From Aldrovandia affinis (Eukaryota; Chordata; Actinopteri; Notacanthiformes; Halosauridae): a DNA stretch of 64,000 nucleotides. The stretch is taken from contig JAINUG010000033.1 of NCBI GenBank assembly GCA_029706075.1, positions 1,674,001 through 1,738,000 of the forward strand, in the 5' to 3' direction. The position numbers and the translations under genes were made by a program. The notes beneath the pieces are model-generated. The model searched no databases, had not been told where the DNA came from, and was given only the letters and a program-made list of their open reading frames with translations. This document shows, piece by piece, positions 11,117 through 23,366 of this stretch (position 1 is the stretch's first letter; every line of letters starts with the position of its first letter).

Positions 11117-12205
11117 TAAATGCTGTCAAATGACCCGTGGTCCTACAAATCCATTATTCCCATCATAATCAATGTCTATAATATATCCCAGGACTGAAAC
11201 CAAATTTCACCTCTGACTACTATATAATATAGCCTATTTTACACCTTCAAATCATCCTATTCCCAAAGTAAATTGGCTGGAACAATCATGTCTGTATGTT
11301 GTTGTCTTTGTTACATTTGTGTTTTCCAGGAAATATATAGTCATTCTGGATAAGAGCAGCTGTCAAATGACCAAATATAAAATATCAATGAAATGGTTAT
11401 GTTGGAAATAAAAACTTGCAATAATGGGCCAGAGCAATGTGCATAATAGCTACCCCATTTTATTGTGACTGGACTGCTTCAGTTGTATATGTGTAATTGA
11501 TGATTGGCATCATATTAATATATAGCTATTTATTGTTAGCAAAATAACTTTTAACTGCATTGTATTGATGTCATATTCAGTTACAAGTATAGACTAACCA
11601 CAAGGACATCGCCACCCCCAGTTTTATGGTTCATCTCTTTTTTTATGTATTTTTTATAGATTAACAAATGTCAAATTTAATACCAACCCAAAAATATAAT
11701 CAATTTGCAATAAATGCTGCAAAAGTGGCAGAAAAAAACAGTGAAAATGAATGGAAACAGATTGCAGACCCACAAACATGTTACGTATATGACTTCCTAT
11801 ATATATGACTTCCTATATAAAACTATACGTTTTCAGAAAATGCATGTTGGAGGAAACGGTTAAAACCAAATGTAACTGTGTAAAAATAAGATATACATGT
11901 TGGATATAGATGTTTATGAGGTGGAAATGACAAAAAAATGACAAATGTAATATGTTTGGATGGCTTTGAGGTTTTAGGCAGGCTTTGGCTGTTTCAAAAA
12001 TGTATCGAAAACCGTGACAGTTCTCCTTTAACTGCCAAGTATAAGTCGTATAGCTTAATAAAATGCAAGCAACCTAATAGGTGTCGCAAAGTTTATTGTA
12101 GAGGAGTTTGCTATGATATGTCCGGAAGAACTTGAGTAATAAGAAAAATAAGAAGTAAAGATTCTTTGGCAAGCAAACTAATAAATGTAGGAATGGAATG
12201 GAATT
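11117..12205. other. Unassigned AT-rich DNA
   Basis: No gene recognised. At about 11,790-11,818 the phrase 'tatatgacttcctata' is repeated back to back. Confidence 0.5.
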
Positions 12206-12300
12206 TAAGACTTCAGACTTAACTTGTAAAAAAGAAAAATACTAAACACTTTACTTTGACTTGCACATCTATGAGTTGTGACTTAACTTGAGCTGGATGA
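12206..12300. repeat. ACTTG-rich degenerate repeat, block 1
   Basis: Built of variants of 'gacttg/aacttg'. The 16-mer taagacttcagactta at 12,206-12,221 recurs exactly at 13,086-13,101, and 'gacttgcaca' recurs in both blocks. Related 'gagacttgaagacttgac' lies at 12,724-12,741. Teleost genomes contain such ACTTG repeats; the class is unknown to me. Confidence 0.5.
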
Positions 12301-12757
12301 TTCTGTGACTGTGTTGAATGTTTTCCCAAAGTTTATGCAAGATTAACTTCTCTTATATTTTTAAATACTTTAAATAATTTTTTATTTCCAGCACACACAC
12401 ACAGCTATCATCGTAGACTACACCAAATGTTTTGGTGGGTGAAAAAACATGTATACTCGACATCATGTTGATCAAAACTTTCAACTAATGTCAGTTGTAC
12501 ACAATATGAGCGCAGCATTTAATTGCATGGCATCTAATCATTTAAAACAAACTACAGCCGTAGTTATTATGTAGGTGTGAAACACAAAATTACTGTTATT
12601 TACTTATTTACGTGATTTCAAAAAAAATCACAAGAAGAGACAACCTGCGAAACGGAAGGTAAAAAAAAAAATATTACCTGAATTTAAAAATTGTGTTCAA
12701 TTGTTATAAAACATATTACTGTTGAGACTTGAAGACTTGACACCCAAAATTAGGCAC

Positions 12758-13067
12758 TGTGATGCCCAGAGGGGTGGAGAGAGGAGTAGAGAGGGCTGCT
12801 TTGGCTGGTGTCAGGTGCTGTTCCTTCCCAAAGCTGCGAGCCTACAGGACCTATAGGGAGCAGCGGCCTCACACACAGGCATGCTCACCTGAGGCTGATC
12901 AGTAATCAGCTCAGGTGTTGCCTATTACCTTCATAAGGCCTTCTATAAAAGCATAGCTTGCCATGCCTAGAGCAAGTCTTTATTTTGGGACATGGAGGAA
13001 ATTGTGCTGTCTTTTTGTTCTTACACTCAGCTACAATATTTATTTACAGTATTTTATTACTTGTGAC
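12758..13067 (+). mobile_element. LTR-like fossil
   Basis: GC-richer block starting TGTGATGCC, with a TATA box in 'ttctataaaagc' (about 12,941-12,952) followed by 'agcaagtctttattttggga', an arrangement typical of fish gypsy-type LTRs around the start site. The 3' limit (about 13,067, 'tgtgaca') is uncertain and I see no matching flanking duplication. It lies between the two ACTTG blocks. Treated as an old solo LTR with low certainty. Confidence 0.35.
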
Positions 13068-13085
13068 ATACTCAAACACAAAGCT

Positions 13086-13140
13086 TAAGACTTCAGACTT
13101 ACTTATGACTTGCACAACAGTAACTTGGTCACAACTCTGG
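13086..13140. repeat. ACTTG-rich degenerate repeat, block 2
   Basis: Shares taagacttcagactta and 'gacttgcaca' with block 1 at 12,206. Confidence 0.5.
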
Positions 13141-14832
13141 CAAGCAGACAATAAATCAGTATATTCAATTAATACTGATAACTTATTTAGTATTAAATTA
13201 AGTGCTAATGCCAATGAAAATTAATGCAGTTTGTTCTACCAGTACTCATAAAGAAATGCTACTGTTAATAGTAAGAATTGTGTAAGGAAGCAACATATCA
13301 TTCAGACCTATTCTTATCAAAGGTACCTAGGAACACCCTTGAGATGTGTCCCAGAGTAACCCTTCTTTTAAATTCCAACCTCTTCTGAGAGAAAGCAGAC
13401 TTAAAGCTACACCTTCAAGAAGGTGCCCCAGGCTACAATAGGACTGCTCATGATGCTGTTACATTCAAACAAGGAGGCACATGCTGTCCTTTGCTAATTA
13501 TTAATACAACAAGATGTATGTACGCCCACACTGCCTGCTTCACACAGCTTGACAGGAATGCTCTGACTGCAGCCAAGTGGGGGGAAAAAAAAGAAAGGAT
13601 AGGTTATTTTCCATTGTTACAATACGTCATAAGTGACACAGATTTGTCGCCCTCTTAATTAGTATTTATAAAGCTCTCAGAAAAGCACATTGATATAAAT
13701 AGCATCTTCACAGGGAGCTGAAAGGACACGTCTATGAAAGCAACCTTTTAAAACACAGGTGACATTTTTAGATTGTCAGACAAGACAAACCGATTGTCTC
13801 GTTCGGATGTTAAAAAAATTCAAAAAGAAAAAAGAAAAAGGTCCCCTGTTATAAACTGCAGACAGAAGATTTGCCTGTGATGAAATATGGAGAACCCTTA
13901 GTCACAGCAACTGAAAAACATAGAGATCTTTGTCAGCAAGTTGTAGGCTGGGTAACACTGTCAAAGTGGAACTGAAGCTGGGACTAAATCTGAGTGGAGT
14001 GTAACTAGCCATCACCTTATTAAGACTTGAAATATGTGCAACAACAGAACCAACTAAAGGGCATGTGATCCTTGTGTTCTGATATGACGTTGCTGACTTG
14101 CATAAGCAGGAGACTCGCATCACAGTCACCTTCAGCATTTCTTTCAGCATTACTCCCAGAGTAATGTAGATTCTACCTTTGACTGTACATGTACATAATT
14201 TTTTCTCTGTTTAGGATTAACTTCTTAAAATATACATTGTTGTATCTCTGCTGGCAGCCATATGTTTAAATACATATTCATACACCCCAAATGGCAACAA
14301 CTTGGTTTTTATAAACATACAATCTCAACCATGATCAAGTGCTTTTGAATGTAACAGAAGGCTTGCTTCATATACTGTAAATTCGTATTTAATTTAAAGA
14401 CACTGTGGCCTAACATTCCCAAGCTCATACCCTAAATACATCTCTGCATATAACATAATGAAAGAAACATGGGCACATAATACATTGTAAAATACATTTC
14501 ACATATGGCTTGTCTGCTTACTTGCCCAAAAAAAGAAAAAAAAAAGAAGTATATTTAATCGCCCTTATTTACTGTCATGGGGAACCCTGCATGCTAAACC
14601 ATAATATGCTGTTGTGATATCAGAATGAACAAAATTCAAGAAACCATGTCAATAATTTAAACTGCATGTGTATTCCTCAAGTGAGACTGAAAGCCATGTG
14701 AGACAAGAGTTCAAATGCACAAAGTGAATGAAAAATATGTAACAGGATCGGTCTCCATTTCCCATTGCTTTTGCTTACTATCCCCTCAGTGTAGAGAACT
14801 GAAAATCAGAAAACGTACATTTTAGTGAATGC
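13141..14832. other. Unassigned, partly unique-looking DNA
   Basis: No gene recognised. The 82-codon minus frame at 13,902-14,150 has no motif I know. No repeat ends seen. Confidence 0.45.
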
Positions 14833-14843
14833 AAATATAAACC

Positions 14844-15218
14844 TGGGGCATGCAGGTTGTGCAGTGGATAGCACTGTCGCACTGTCGCCTCACAGCAAGA
14901 AGGTCTCGGGTTCGAATCCAGGCCGGGGGCCTTTCTGTGTGGAGTTTGCATGTTCTCCCCTGTGTCCGCGTGGGTTTCCTCCGGGTACTCCGGTTTCTTC
15001 CCACAGTCCAAAGACATGCACGTTAGCCTAATTGGAGAGTCTAAATTGCCCGTAGGTATGAGTGTGTGAGTGAATGGTGTATGTAGTGCCCTGCAATGGA
15101 TTGGCGACCTGTCCAGGGTGTATTCCTGCCTCTCGCCCCAATGCATGCTGGGATAGGCTCCAGCCCCCCCGCGACCCTAAGTAGGAATAAGCGGCTGAAG
15201 ATGAGATGAGATGAGATG
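14844..15218 (+). repeat. Full-length tRNA-derived SINE with RTE-type tail (copy 1)
   Basis: The tRNA-like head carries an A-box-like 'tgtgcagtggata' (14,858-14,870) and a perfect B box ggttcgaatcc (14,909-14,919). The body holds the well-known teleost phrases 'ggagtttgcatgttctcc', 'gtgggtttcctccgggta' and 'cagtccaaagacatgcacg', and the 3' end is 'cgcgaccctaagtaggaata' plus a (GATGA)n tail. An exact 11-bp duplication, aaatataaacc, flanks it (14,833-14,843 and 15,219-15,229). Between the boxes the 8-mer 'actgtcgc' is doubled compared with the copy at 33,846-34,203. The 122-codon minus frame across it is consensus read-through, not a gene. Confidence 0.92.
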
Positions 15219-15229
15219 AAATATAAACC

Positions 15230-16165
15230 AAACCAGCATACATTGAGGGTCTAGCTTTGTATGTTTCCCTGTTGTATTTGTATGCAATACATTGTTATTC
15301 CTTTTACTTCTGCGTTGGTAGCAGTCTTTCCTGGTGTAACCCTTGAGAGTCTAACTAGGATATAATACAGAGTTGAAGAGTCTGTTTTGGGGGGGATTAC
15401 TATTTTTCTTATGTATGTGACCAAAAATCTTTGCAGATTTTCCCAGTATGCTACAGTGACCTCATTGGTCAGCTCTGTTTTCATAGAGGCACTCACCAAA
15501 TTAAAAATCCAGAAACAATATTTCCAAGTACTATCAATTATTTAAACGTACTGAATTAATTTATTTTATTTCGAGGTAGTGGCCTATATAAGGATCTTAA
15601 TAAATCATGCTGTTCTCTCTATCTGGAGGAGAACTTAGAGGTAAAAAGAGCTTGCCAGTAGAAGAGTGAGTTTATATTATCTACACAGCCTTTGCCACAC
15701 ATTGTGACATCACACCGCACCAAGTGAGCAGGTGACAATGAGGTGGCAATGTGAGGCAAATGCATTCCGCTATGCAGAAAGACAGTCCAGAAAAAAGTAC
15801 GTATTTTTATTCACCATAACTCAACGCATAAAGAATCTACTTTTGAGTGAGGGAAAAGGAAAAAGTAAACCATTTGATTCCCCAAACAAAATGAAGCCAA
15901 TGCACAGGCCATAAATTACACTGTGCATTCTGTATACTAGCCCCTCAAGTACGTATTGCTATTTGCTGAAACAATAACACTCTATTGTGATGAAAGGCAT
16001 TGAATTTGTAATAATACATGATAGCTCATAGTAGACTGTCGTATTACCTTAGTCTGTACAAAGAAACAGATTTGTCTAGGTTATCGTTTCTTCAGGGGAA
16101 TACACTGATCCTTAAATGGATTTTTATTTCCCAACTGATACCAGTTTTTGCGCTCTCATACAGTG
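15230..16165. other. Unassigned DNA
   Basis: No gene recognised. Open frames at 15,251-15,499 (minus) and 15,732-15,914 (plus) are short and without domains. Confidence 0.45.
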
Positions 16166-18672
16166 TAGATTAGATTAGATTAGATTAGATTCAAATTTAT
16201 TGTCATTGTACAGTACAGGTACAGTACAGCGAAAAGAAGTTTAGTATCTAACCAGAGTGCAAACATGACAGTAAGTGCTACAATACAGTACTATAGCAGA
16301 AGTTATAATGCTAACAGGCACAGTATTGAATAAATACTATAAAGGTAGTTAGGTTGCTATAATTTATATACAGACTAGTGCAGTTATGTATAGATAAGTA
16401 CAGGTGAGTATAAATATATAAATATATGTATATGTATAGGTAGTACAGCAAAATTATAGAGAATTATACAAGGACTATATTACAATATTGTACATGGGTA
16501 TGTGCAGAATGAAGGTATGACAGAGCTAGTGCGGGTAGTCAGGGGGGTATCCAGAGTCAGTGAACAGAGTTACTACATGAAGAGTAAACCATAGTATCCA
16601 GAGTCAGAGTATCCGGAGTGATCCAGAGTCTAGGTCAGGATACTACGGGGAGGTGGAGAGGGGCAGTCACTGGAGGGGGGTGAGGAGGCGATGAGGAGTT
16701 CAGGGAGATGACAGCGGAGGGGGAAGAAGCTGTTCCTGAGTCTGCTGGACTTGGAACGAAGATTCCTGTAGCGCCTCCCGGAGGGGAGGAGGGCAAACAG
16801 TCCGTGGTTAGGGTGAGAGGAGTCTCTGATGATGCTCTGAGCCTTCCTCAGGCACCGTCTGTCGTGGATGGACTTGATGGCAGGGAGAGATGAGCCAGTG
16901 ATGCGTTGGGCAGTTTTCACCACCCTCTGCAGTGTCTTCCGGTCAGAGGCAGTGCAGTTGCCATACCAGGCCATGATGGAGTTGGTGAGGATGCTTTCAA
17001 TGGCACACCGGTAGAAGTTCACCAGGATCTGAGGAGATAGGTGGGCTTTCCTCAGTCTCCTCAGAAAGAAGAGACGCTGGTGAGCCTTCTTGACCAGTGA
17101 TGAGGTGTTGAAGGTCCAGGAGAGGTCCTCGGAGATGTGGACACCCAGGAATTTGAAGCTGGAGACACGTTCAACCTCCGCCCCATTGATGTGGACGGGG
17201 CGTGAGCGACAGCCCTAGTCTTCCTGAAGTCCACGATGAGCTCCTTGGTCTTCTTGGTGTTCAGTGCCAGGTTGTTGTCGGCGCACCACGCCGCCAGGTG
17301 CTGGATCTCCTCCCTGTAGGCCGTCTCATCGTTGTTTTTGATGAGGCCCACCACCGTTGTGTCGTCTGCAAACTTGATGATGGTGTTAGTATCATGCATA
17401 GGAGTGCAGTCGTAGGTGAAGAGGGAGTAGAGAAGGGGGCTCAGCACGCAGCCTTGTGGAACGCCGGTGTTCAGGGTTAGGGTGGAGGAGGTGAGGTTGC
17501 CTATCCTAACAGACTGGGGTCTGTTGGTCAGGAAGTCAAGGATCCAGTTGCAGACGGAGGGGATGATGTCCAGGTCCTTGGTTACCACAAGGTCACCAAG
17601 CTTGGAGATGAGTTTGGATGGGATGATGGTGTTGAATGCTGAGCTGAAGTCGATGAACAGCATTCGCACGTGAGTGTTGCTCGTCCAGGTGGGAGAGGGC
17701 CGAGTGTAGCGGAAGAGATGGCGTCGTCCGTGCTCCTGTTCTCACGGTAGGCAAATTGGTGTTTGTCGAGAGATGGTGAGAGGCCAGATTTGAGGTGAGC
17801 CAGGACCAGCCTCTCGAAGCACTTCATGATGGTGGAGGTGAGTGCAACAGGGCGGAAGTCATTGTGGCTCGTCGCGGAGGAGTGTTTCGGCACAGGCACG
17901 ATGGAGGTGGTCTTGAAGCACGCTGGGACAGTTGCCTGGGCTAGAGACCGGTTGAAAATGTCAGTGAACACCTCCGTCAGCTGCTCAGCACAGTTCCTGA
18001 GCACGCGGCCAGGGATGCCATCAGGCCCAGCTGCCTTACGTGTATTAGTCCTGCTCAGTGCGATGAACACATCCGTGGGGGAGATAATGAGGGGTTGGAG
18101 ATCAGCAGGGAGAGCAGCCCTGGTGGGCGTCTCCCGGCTGTCTCTATCAAAGCGGGCATAAAAGTTATTGAGTTCATCAGGGAGGGAGGGGTCAGTTGCA
18201 GGGGGGGAGTTGTTGGAGGGTTTGTAATCCGTCATGGCCTGGATGCCCTGCCACATGCGTCGGGGATCATTGGTGTTGAAGTGATCCTCAACCTTGAGCT
18301 TGTGGCTGTGCTTGGCCTGCTTGATAGTCCTGTTCAGGTCAGCTCTGGCTGAGCAGTAGGCCCGCTTGTCACCAGTTCTAAAAGCGGTGTCACGTGCTTT
18401 CAGCTGTAAGCGGACCTCTCTGTTCATCCACGGCTTCTGATTGGGGAAAGTGGTAATCCGTTTGTTGGTGGTGACACTGTCGATGTTGGAGCTGATATGG
18501 TCCAAAACAGAGGAGGTGTAGGAGTGAATGTCTGTGTGGGAGTCTGTGGTGGCCTGGGTGGCAAACAGGCTCCAGTCTGTGGGTTGTAGCCGGCGCTGTA
18601 GCTCAGAGTCTGCCCCCTCAGGCCATATCTTCACAGATCTGGTCAGGGGCTTAATCCGTTTGATGAGTGGGG
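16166..18672 (-). mobile_element. CR1/L2/Rex1-group LINE, 5'-truncated
   Basis: Reverse-strand non-LTR retrotransposon. Its 3' end is at the left, where five 'tagat' units (16,167-16,191, (ATCTA)n in element sense) follow an AT-rich 3' region. To the right lies reverse-transcriptase sequence up to about 18,660. No endonuclease domain or 5' end is present, as usual for incomplete reverse transcription. The element is much more GC-rich than its surroundings between 16,650 and 18,650. A short possible duplication ('gtgtaga') lies at both edges. The LINE end at 22,918-23,786 is a relative with the same tail type. Confidence 0.85.
16630..18634 (-). pseudogene. LINE ORF2 reverse transcriptase pseudogene
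   Basis: Three collinear frame pieces in element order cover the C-terminal two thirds of ORF2. Piece 1 (18,634-17,582, 350 codons) holds the pre-RT linker, then RT motifs KAAGPDGIPGRVLRNC and DFRPVALTSTIMKCFERLVL and [14 protein letters not shown]. Piece 2 (17,669-17,061) holds [15 protein letters not shown] with the first catalytic aspartate, [17 protein letters not shown], and the FADD catalytic box in [13 protein letters not shown], then [14 protein letters not shown]. Piece 3 (17,022-16,630) is the C-terminal region with NFYRCAIESILTNSIMAWYG and SHPNHGLFALLPSGRRYRN. The pieces lie in different frames, so there are at least two frameshifts. Catalytic residues are kept but the gene is broken. 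Confidence 0.85.
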
Positions 18673-19169
18673 TGTAGAGAATATTTCAAAAAGCAAATGT
18701 ATTTATCAAAGTATAAAATATCACCAAATACGTGTATGAATGGCTCTAAAGGGTATCAATCCTTCGCAATGGACAGGAAGGGATATGGGGCTGGAATACC
18801 CCCCCGACTGCAAAGGGCCTTGATGTCACTCTTGACAAGCTCTCCTTCACCAAGAAAATTGCATTATGAACCAGTCCTGCAGGTCTTTCCTCAATAACAT
18901 AAGACAACTGTTTCACAACACCATCTTTTCCCAGAACCTGGTCCAGGCTCTTGTACTACATACCCGTCAACACTCTGTGCTGTACATTTCCCAAGAGTGT
19001 TCCCCAGTTCAGTTTATGCTCCTCTCCCAAGCATCATACACCTCAGACGTGGAGAGCACATAAACGCACACAGTATAACACACAGCAGTGAATATTGGGA
19101 AATGCAACACAAGTGCAAAATTGAAAAATGACAGACAGGGTAGCAGATCCAGCAAACGCGCTAGTCTTC
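18673..19169. other. Unassigned DNA
   Basis: No gene recognised. Short open frames at 18,667-18,897 and 18,866-19,063 show no domain. Confidence 0.4.
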
Positions 19170-19450
19170 AGTGTAGTGATGTACCACACAGTCATTGCCA
19201 GCCATGGCTGGGAGTCCCATGGGGAAATGCACAGTTGATCACAGAGGAAGGGTTTCAGTTTGGAGGCATCTTGCCCATCCCATCATGCACCAGCAACTCC
19301 TCTGGTCCCCTGGACCTGCAGTCTGCAGTCTGGCAGCACCAGCTGCACATGAAGTGCAGTTGACTGCACAACTCAGCTGGTGGACTGTGTAATGAAAAGA
19401 AGCTGCAGCTGGTCTCAGCTCTCCAAAATCGATGGGGGGCACTGCAGCGA
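19170..19450 (+). repeat. Dispersed repeat family X, copy 2
   Basis: The core 'cagctggtggactgtgtaat' + 'gaaaagaagctgc' at 19,374-19,410 matches copies at 4,130-4,170 (plus) and 33,219-33,260 (minus). Upstream blocks 'caactcctctgg' and 'ctgcagtctgcagtctgg' also recur. No clear promoter boxes. Overlapping open frames on both strands are shadows of this repeat. Confidence 0.5.
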
Positions 19451-20317
19451 AGGGACAGGCCTTCAGAATACAACTGGGTATTCCAAGGGAGAAAAAGGGG
19501 ATAGAGATAGCTTAAATAAAACAAAATAAATACGGTGAAAATGTTTTTAGTAGACCTAATATTAAGGACTCATTACAGAGAATCTTAGATGGCTAAGAAA
19601 GCCATTGAGGTCTGAACTCATTCTATGCATTAATTTAGATTTTCCAATATGGAGAGCTGCAAAATAATTTGGAGCACCAGTGCAGAGGTGGAGCCACTGC
19701 AGTGCACTTCAATGTGCTGTCTGACCAGATCATGACTGGGTTGGACTGTCACTCCTCAGGACCTACCACATAAACATCAGAACTGTCAAATTCCTTTATA
19801 ACTCTCAGCTAGACCCTAGCACACAATCCTCCAGGACAGAACAGATGTTCCTAACTTACATTTCCTGTCTTAACTGAAGTTTAGAAACATTTTACTGCCA
19901 AGAGGTCCCTACTTGACATTTGGGACAGGACAGCTTCAAAACTATCCAACCAAAGACCAAGTAATTAATAGATGGGCCAATGAGAAATAACAGACATGCA
20001 CTATATGGAAAAATACAATGCAGTATATGAGCTAATTGGCTCTACTAGCTAGTAACATAAATACCATAATATTAACGGTTTTGCATAATTGTATATTATA
20101 TGACAATGACATCCCATTCATTAATATGGTAAGCTGTTGTGTGAATGCTTCTTACCGTTACAGCCAATTAGGAAAAATAGGACATAAAGAGTAATGAAGA
20201 CAACAGACCATTCAGCCCATCTAGGCTTATCATTTTGCCAACTGTAAAGAGTGCATCCAGCACATTATCAAACTTGGTCATGGACACTGCATGAATCTTT
20301 GCTTCAACTACCTGTCT
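19451..20317. other. Unassigned DNA
   Basis: No gene recognised. Bases 20,204-20,235 ('accattcagcccatctagg') resemble a phrase common in fish repeats, too short to classify. Confidence 0.4.
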
Positions 20318-20320
20318 GTA

Positions 20321-20465
20321 GCAAGATGGCAGGGGTGGCCACACTGTCAGGTGGTGAGTGGATGAAAGACAACCCCAAAATAAAGTTGCAATAGGCCAGT
20401 TTATTCTCCTTAAACTTCACAAATAAAACAAACCACCTCTTCCAGTGTCACACTGTCCTAGAGGG
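20321..20465 (-). repeat. LTR-like fragment
   Basis: On the minus strand the fragment ends '...gtggccacccctgccatctt' + 'gctaca' after 'aactttattttggggttgtc', like the U3-R-U5 end of an LTR terminating in CA. The same terminal phrase occurs at 40,878-40,918 and a looser one at 38,148-38,186. Class and limits uncertain; fossil. Confidence 0.35.
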
Positions 20466-22238
20466 TTATTCAGTGCAATCATTCTGTTATATAATGATAT
20501 AAGCTGTCATGCTGTTGCACAGTGTACATAGTTTATAGTTTTTTAAACAAAAACATTGTACAAGTCTGTTTGCCATCACAAAGCCATTTCCATTCAACAT
20601 TCTCAAATCTCACAGTAGGTTAACTAACTGACGGTTACTCCCTCTGGCTCAATAATGACATCTCTTACTAATTCACCACACAAAATGATCCACTAAACGC
20701 CTTGTCTGAGGACCTGGAGTGATGATACCATCCTCTGGCTGCCGCTGGGTCTTGGATCAGTAGGCCCCCAAGCACTCAGAAAGCCAGACCTTTTGTAGGA
20801 GTAAGACAGTGAAGCTTAACACTAACCATAGTGAGTGGTGCTACTGAGCTGAATTAATAAGAATGGTTTGCTCTTCACAAAAAAGCACTTTAGTTGGTTA
20901 ACATTACGAAGTCTAATCCTCCCATTACAAGGTCCAAGAAGCCTCAATTCAGTGATACATCAGTGATATCCAATGACCAACATGTACAGTTCATTCACCC
21001 AATATCTCATGCAAGTAAGACACACAGACAGACTTCATCCACTATTTCAGGCTTCAGTACAGCCAAATGGAGACTGCTACTGAGCATTTTGTTCAGGTGA
21101 AAGCATGTGTACGATAGTGTTGGTGGCAGTGAGTTTGGGTCACATGACCTTAATGTGCAGATAAACAGTTTTTCATGAGATACTACCACTAACAAAACAT
21201 CTGGTTGTTCTAGATGTGAACTGAATTGCAATGCATTGGAAACTAAACCTGCACACGTCTGAACAAAGTCATCAGACCGTGGAATTGTTAAACTCTCCAT
21301 AAGTTCAATACTGCATTTTGACACCTGGGCACAACCCCATCAATGCTTAGATCAATCGGTGACTGCATCAACAGTTTGAGGACAGAGGTGCTCATGCATG
21401 ATACCCAATTTTGGCATGGCTTTGCCAAATGACAAGACAGTGGCCTTCTGAATTTCTGAACCCGATTGAGTGAAATACTCAGTGTGGATGGTACTATGTT
21501 CCATCTCCTGACAAGTACTGCCTGTAGCCACTTGACTTTTAGGATGGAACCATGTGTCTTCCTATTCTGAAAGATGAAAAAGAAGAGTTGGGGGGGGCAT
21601 AGTTTTGAATATAGTGAGAATGGAAGACCCCATTATGATATGACTTATTTAATAACTGTATTTATTTACTATGACTATTTTTTGTAGGACAAACACTGCA
21701 GTCTACCTTTCTAACCTTATAACTTGCTCTGCTTCAACATAAAAAACACACACACACACACACACATATATATATGTGTGTGTGTGTTTTCTGTGGAAGC
21801 AAAGCAAGTACATACTGTATATATATATATAGTGTACACTGACAATTGTGAACAAAGCTCTCAAGAACAGCATCTCACACAGAATGCTTGAGACAAGTCA
21901 CAGCAGGAGTGACTTGCTGGTACAAAGGGCTCATCTGGCAGCAATGGGGACATTTTTAATAAACATCCTCTCCACGTAAAGCAATTTACACTTTTATTAT
22001 CAGCCAGCGGCAATATTATTGGAATGGGGTGGTGTGCATTATACGCGAACACAACATGTTATGATATGTGATCGCTTTGAGCTCCGCTCTGCTGAACACA
22101 CTTGTCTTTATTGATCAGATTTGGGTTTTATTTTTTTCAACAGAATGCAAAGTATGTTTCTCTATGCAAACTAATGGACTTTAGAAATTTCGCCAGGTTT
22201 CCCGGTGGGGCATCTATGATAATTCTGCTGCAAGTATG

Positions 22239-22298
<60 letters not shown>

Positions 22299-22917
22299 TA
22301 ACACCTGCAAAGTCCTGGAATTTACAGATGAAACATTTATTTTCACCTTCATCTTTATGTGGCCCAGCATATAAAATAGACTGTCAAGCAAGGAAAGATT
22401 AAGAATTTCCATTAACTGAGCCAGAGAGAGGGAGAGAGAGATGAACTCACGGACAGCTTCTTAAAATCCAGTGTGTGTACAGAAGCTAATTAAAATGAAT
22501 GCTGTTCATTTAAAACCAATTAAAAATAAGACATGGGCATAATTATAGAGGTTCATATGGTCCATATGATGTCCCTGGGTTATGACTTCAATCTGGGCAA
22601 CATCAGGTAAAGCAATCGCAACAACGCACCTTCATCTTGGGAGTTCCTCTGCTTATTGCAAGAAATCTTGGATTAAACCACTTAATTAAATGGAAGGACA
22701 AGTTGTCCAAAATGCAATTAAATCTCCTAGGCATGGATATTACAGTCAATACTGTTTAGCGAATCATTTGAGAGACAAAGAAAGGTAATGTAACTTTGCA
22801 TTTTCTGGGTATGTTTTTCCATAGTGAAAATTGTGTCTTTCAAAGACTGTAACTTAAATGTTGCTGCAACTTCTGTTTCTTTTGGTTCAACAGCACAGGC
22901 ATACTCTTTGTCCTTTC
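20466..22917. other. Unassigned DNA with microsatellites
   Basis: No gene recognised. (CA)n/(TA)n/(GT)n runs lie at about 21,747-21,789 and (TA)n at 21,819-21,832. A compound (GT)n(AT)n run lies at about 22,231-22,299. The parts 21,840-22,130 and 22,300-22,700 look like unique sequence with many ATTA/TAAT cores. Confidence 0.5.
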
Positions 22918-23366
22918 TTTCAAGAAGGCCCACAAGCGCATCTTCTTCCTGAGGAAGCTGGCGAAACTCCGCCTCTCCACTCAGATGCTGATGAACTTCT
23001 ACCGCTGTACCATCGAGAGCATCCTCACCACCTGCATCTCGGTCTGGTACGGCAACTGCTCCACCAAAGACCGGAAATCACTGCAGAGGGTGGTGAAGAC
23101 TGCCCAACGGGTCATCAGGGCCCCCCTCCCCTCCATAGACTCAGTCTACGAGAAGTGGTGCTCTCGGCGAGCACGGAACATCATCAGAGACGCTTCTCAC
23201 CCCAACCATGGACTGTTCATCCCCCTACGTGGCACTCGCTCTGGGGCACGCTACCGCAGCCTCCCAGGCAGAACCAACAGGACTAAGAACAGCTTCTTCC
23301 CCTCAGCTGCTGAACTCCACACCACCTCACAGGGCACAGTCCACATCCATAGCATAGTCTACCTGT
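22918..23366 (+). pseudogene. LINE ORF2 C-terminal fragment
   Basis: The frame from 22,985 encodes LMNFYRCTIESILTTCISVW, then YGNCSTKDRKSLQRVVKTAQ and SHPNHGLFIPLRGTRSGARY before a stop at 23,366. This is the conserved region after the reverse-transcriptase domain. It aligns by eye with the 130-codon piece at 17,022-16,630. The frame continues upstream of 22,985 without its own start, as expected for a truncated copy. No catalytic domain is present, so it is not functional. Confidence 0.8.

Noticed and set aside
14778-15146. 122-codon minus frame (MSLDCGKKPEYPEETHADTG type) and similar frames at 27,480-27,719 and 34,040-34,330
   Set aside because: They are the reverse-complement reading of one SINE consensus, which gives the same peptide at each copy. 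They are not genes.
17202-18352. Plus-strand open frames (68-111 codons) across the 16-18.6 kb LINE
   Set aside because: They are antisense shadows of the GC-rich reverse-transcriptase pseudogene on the minus strand.
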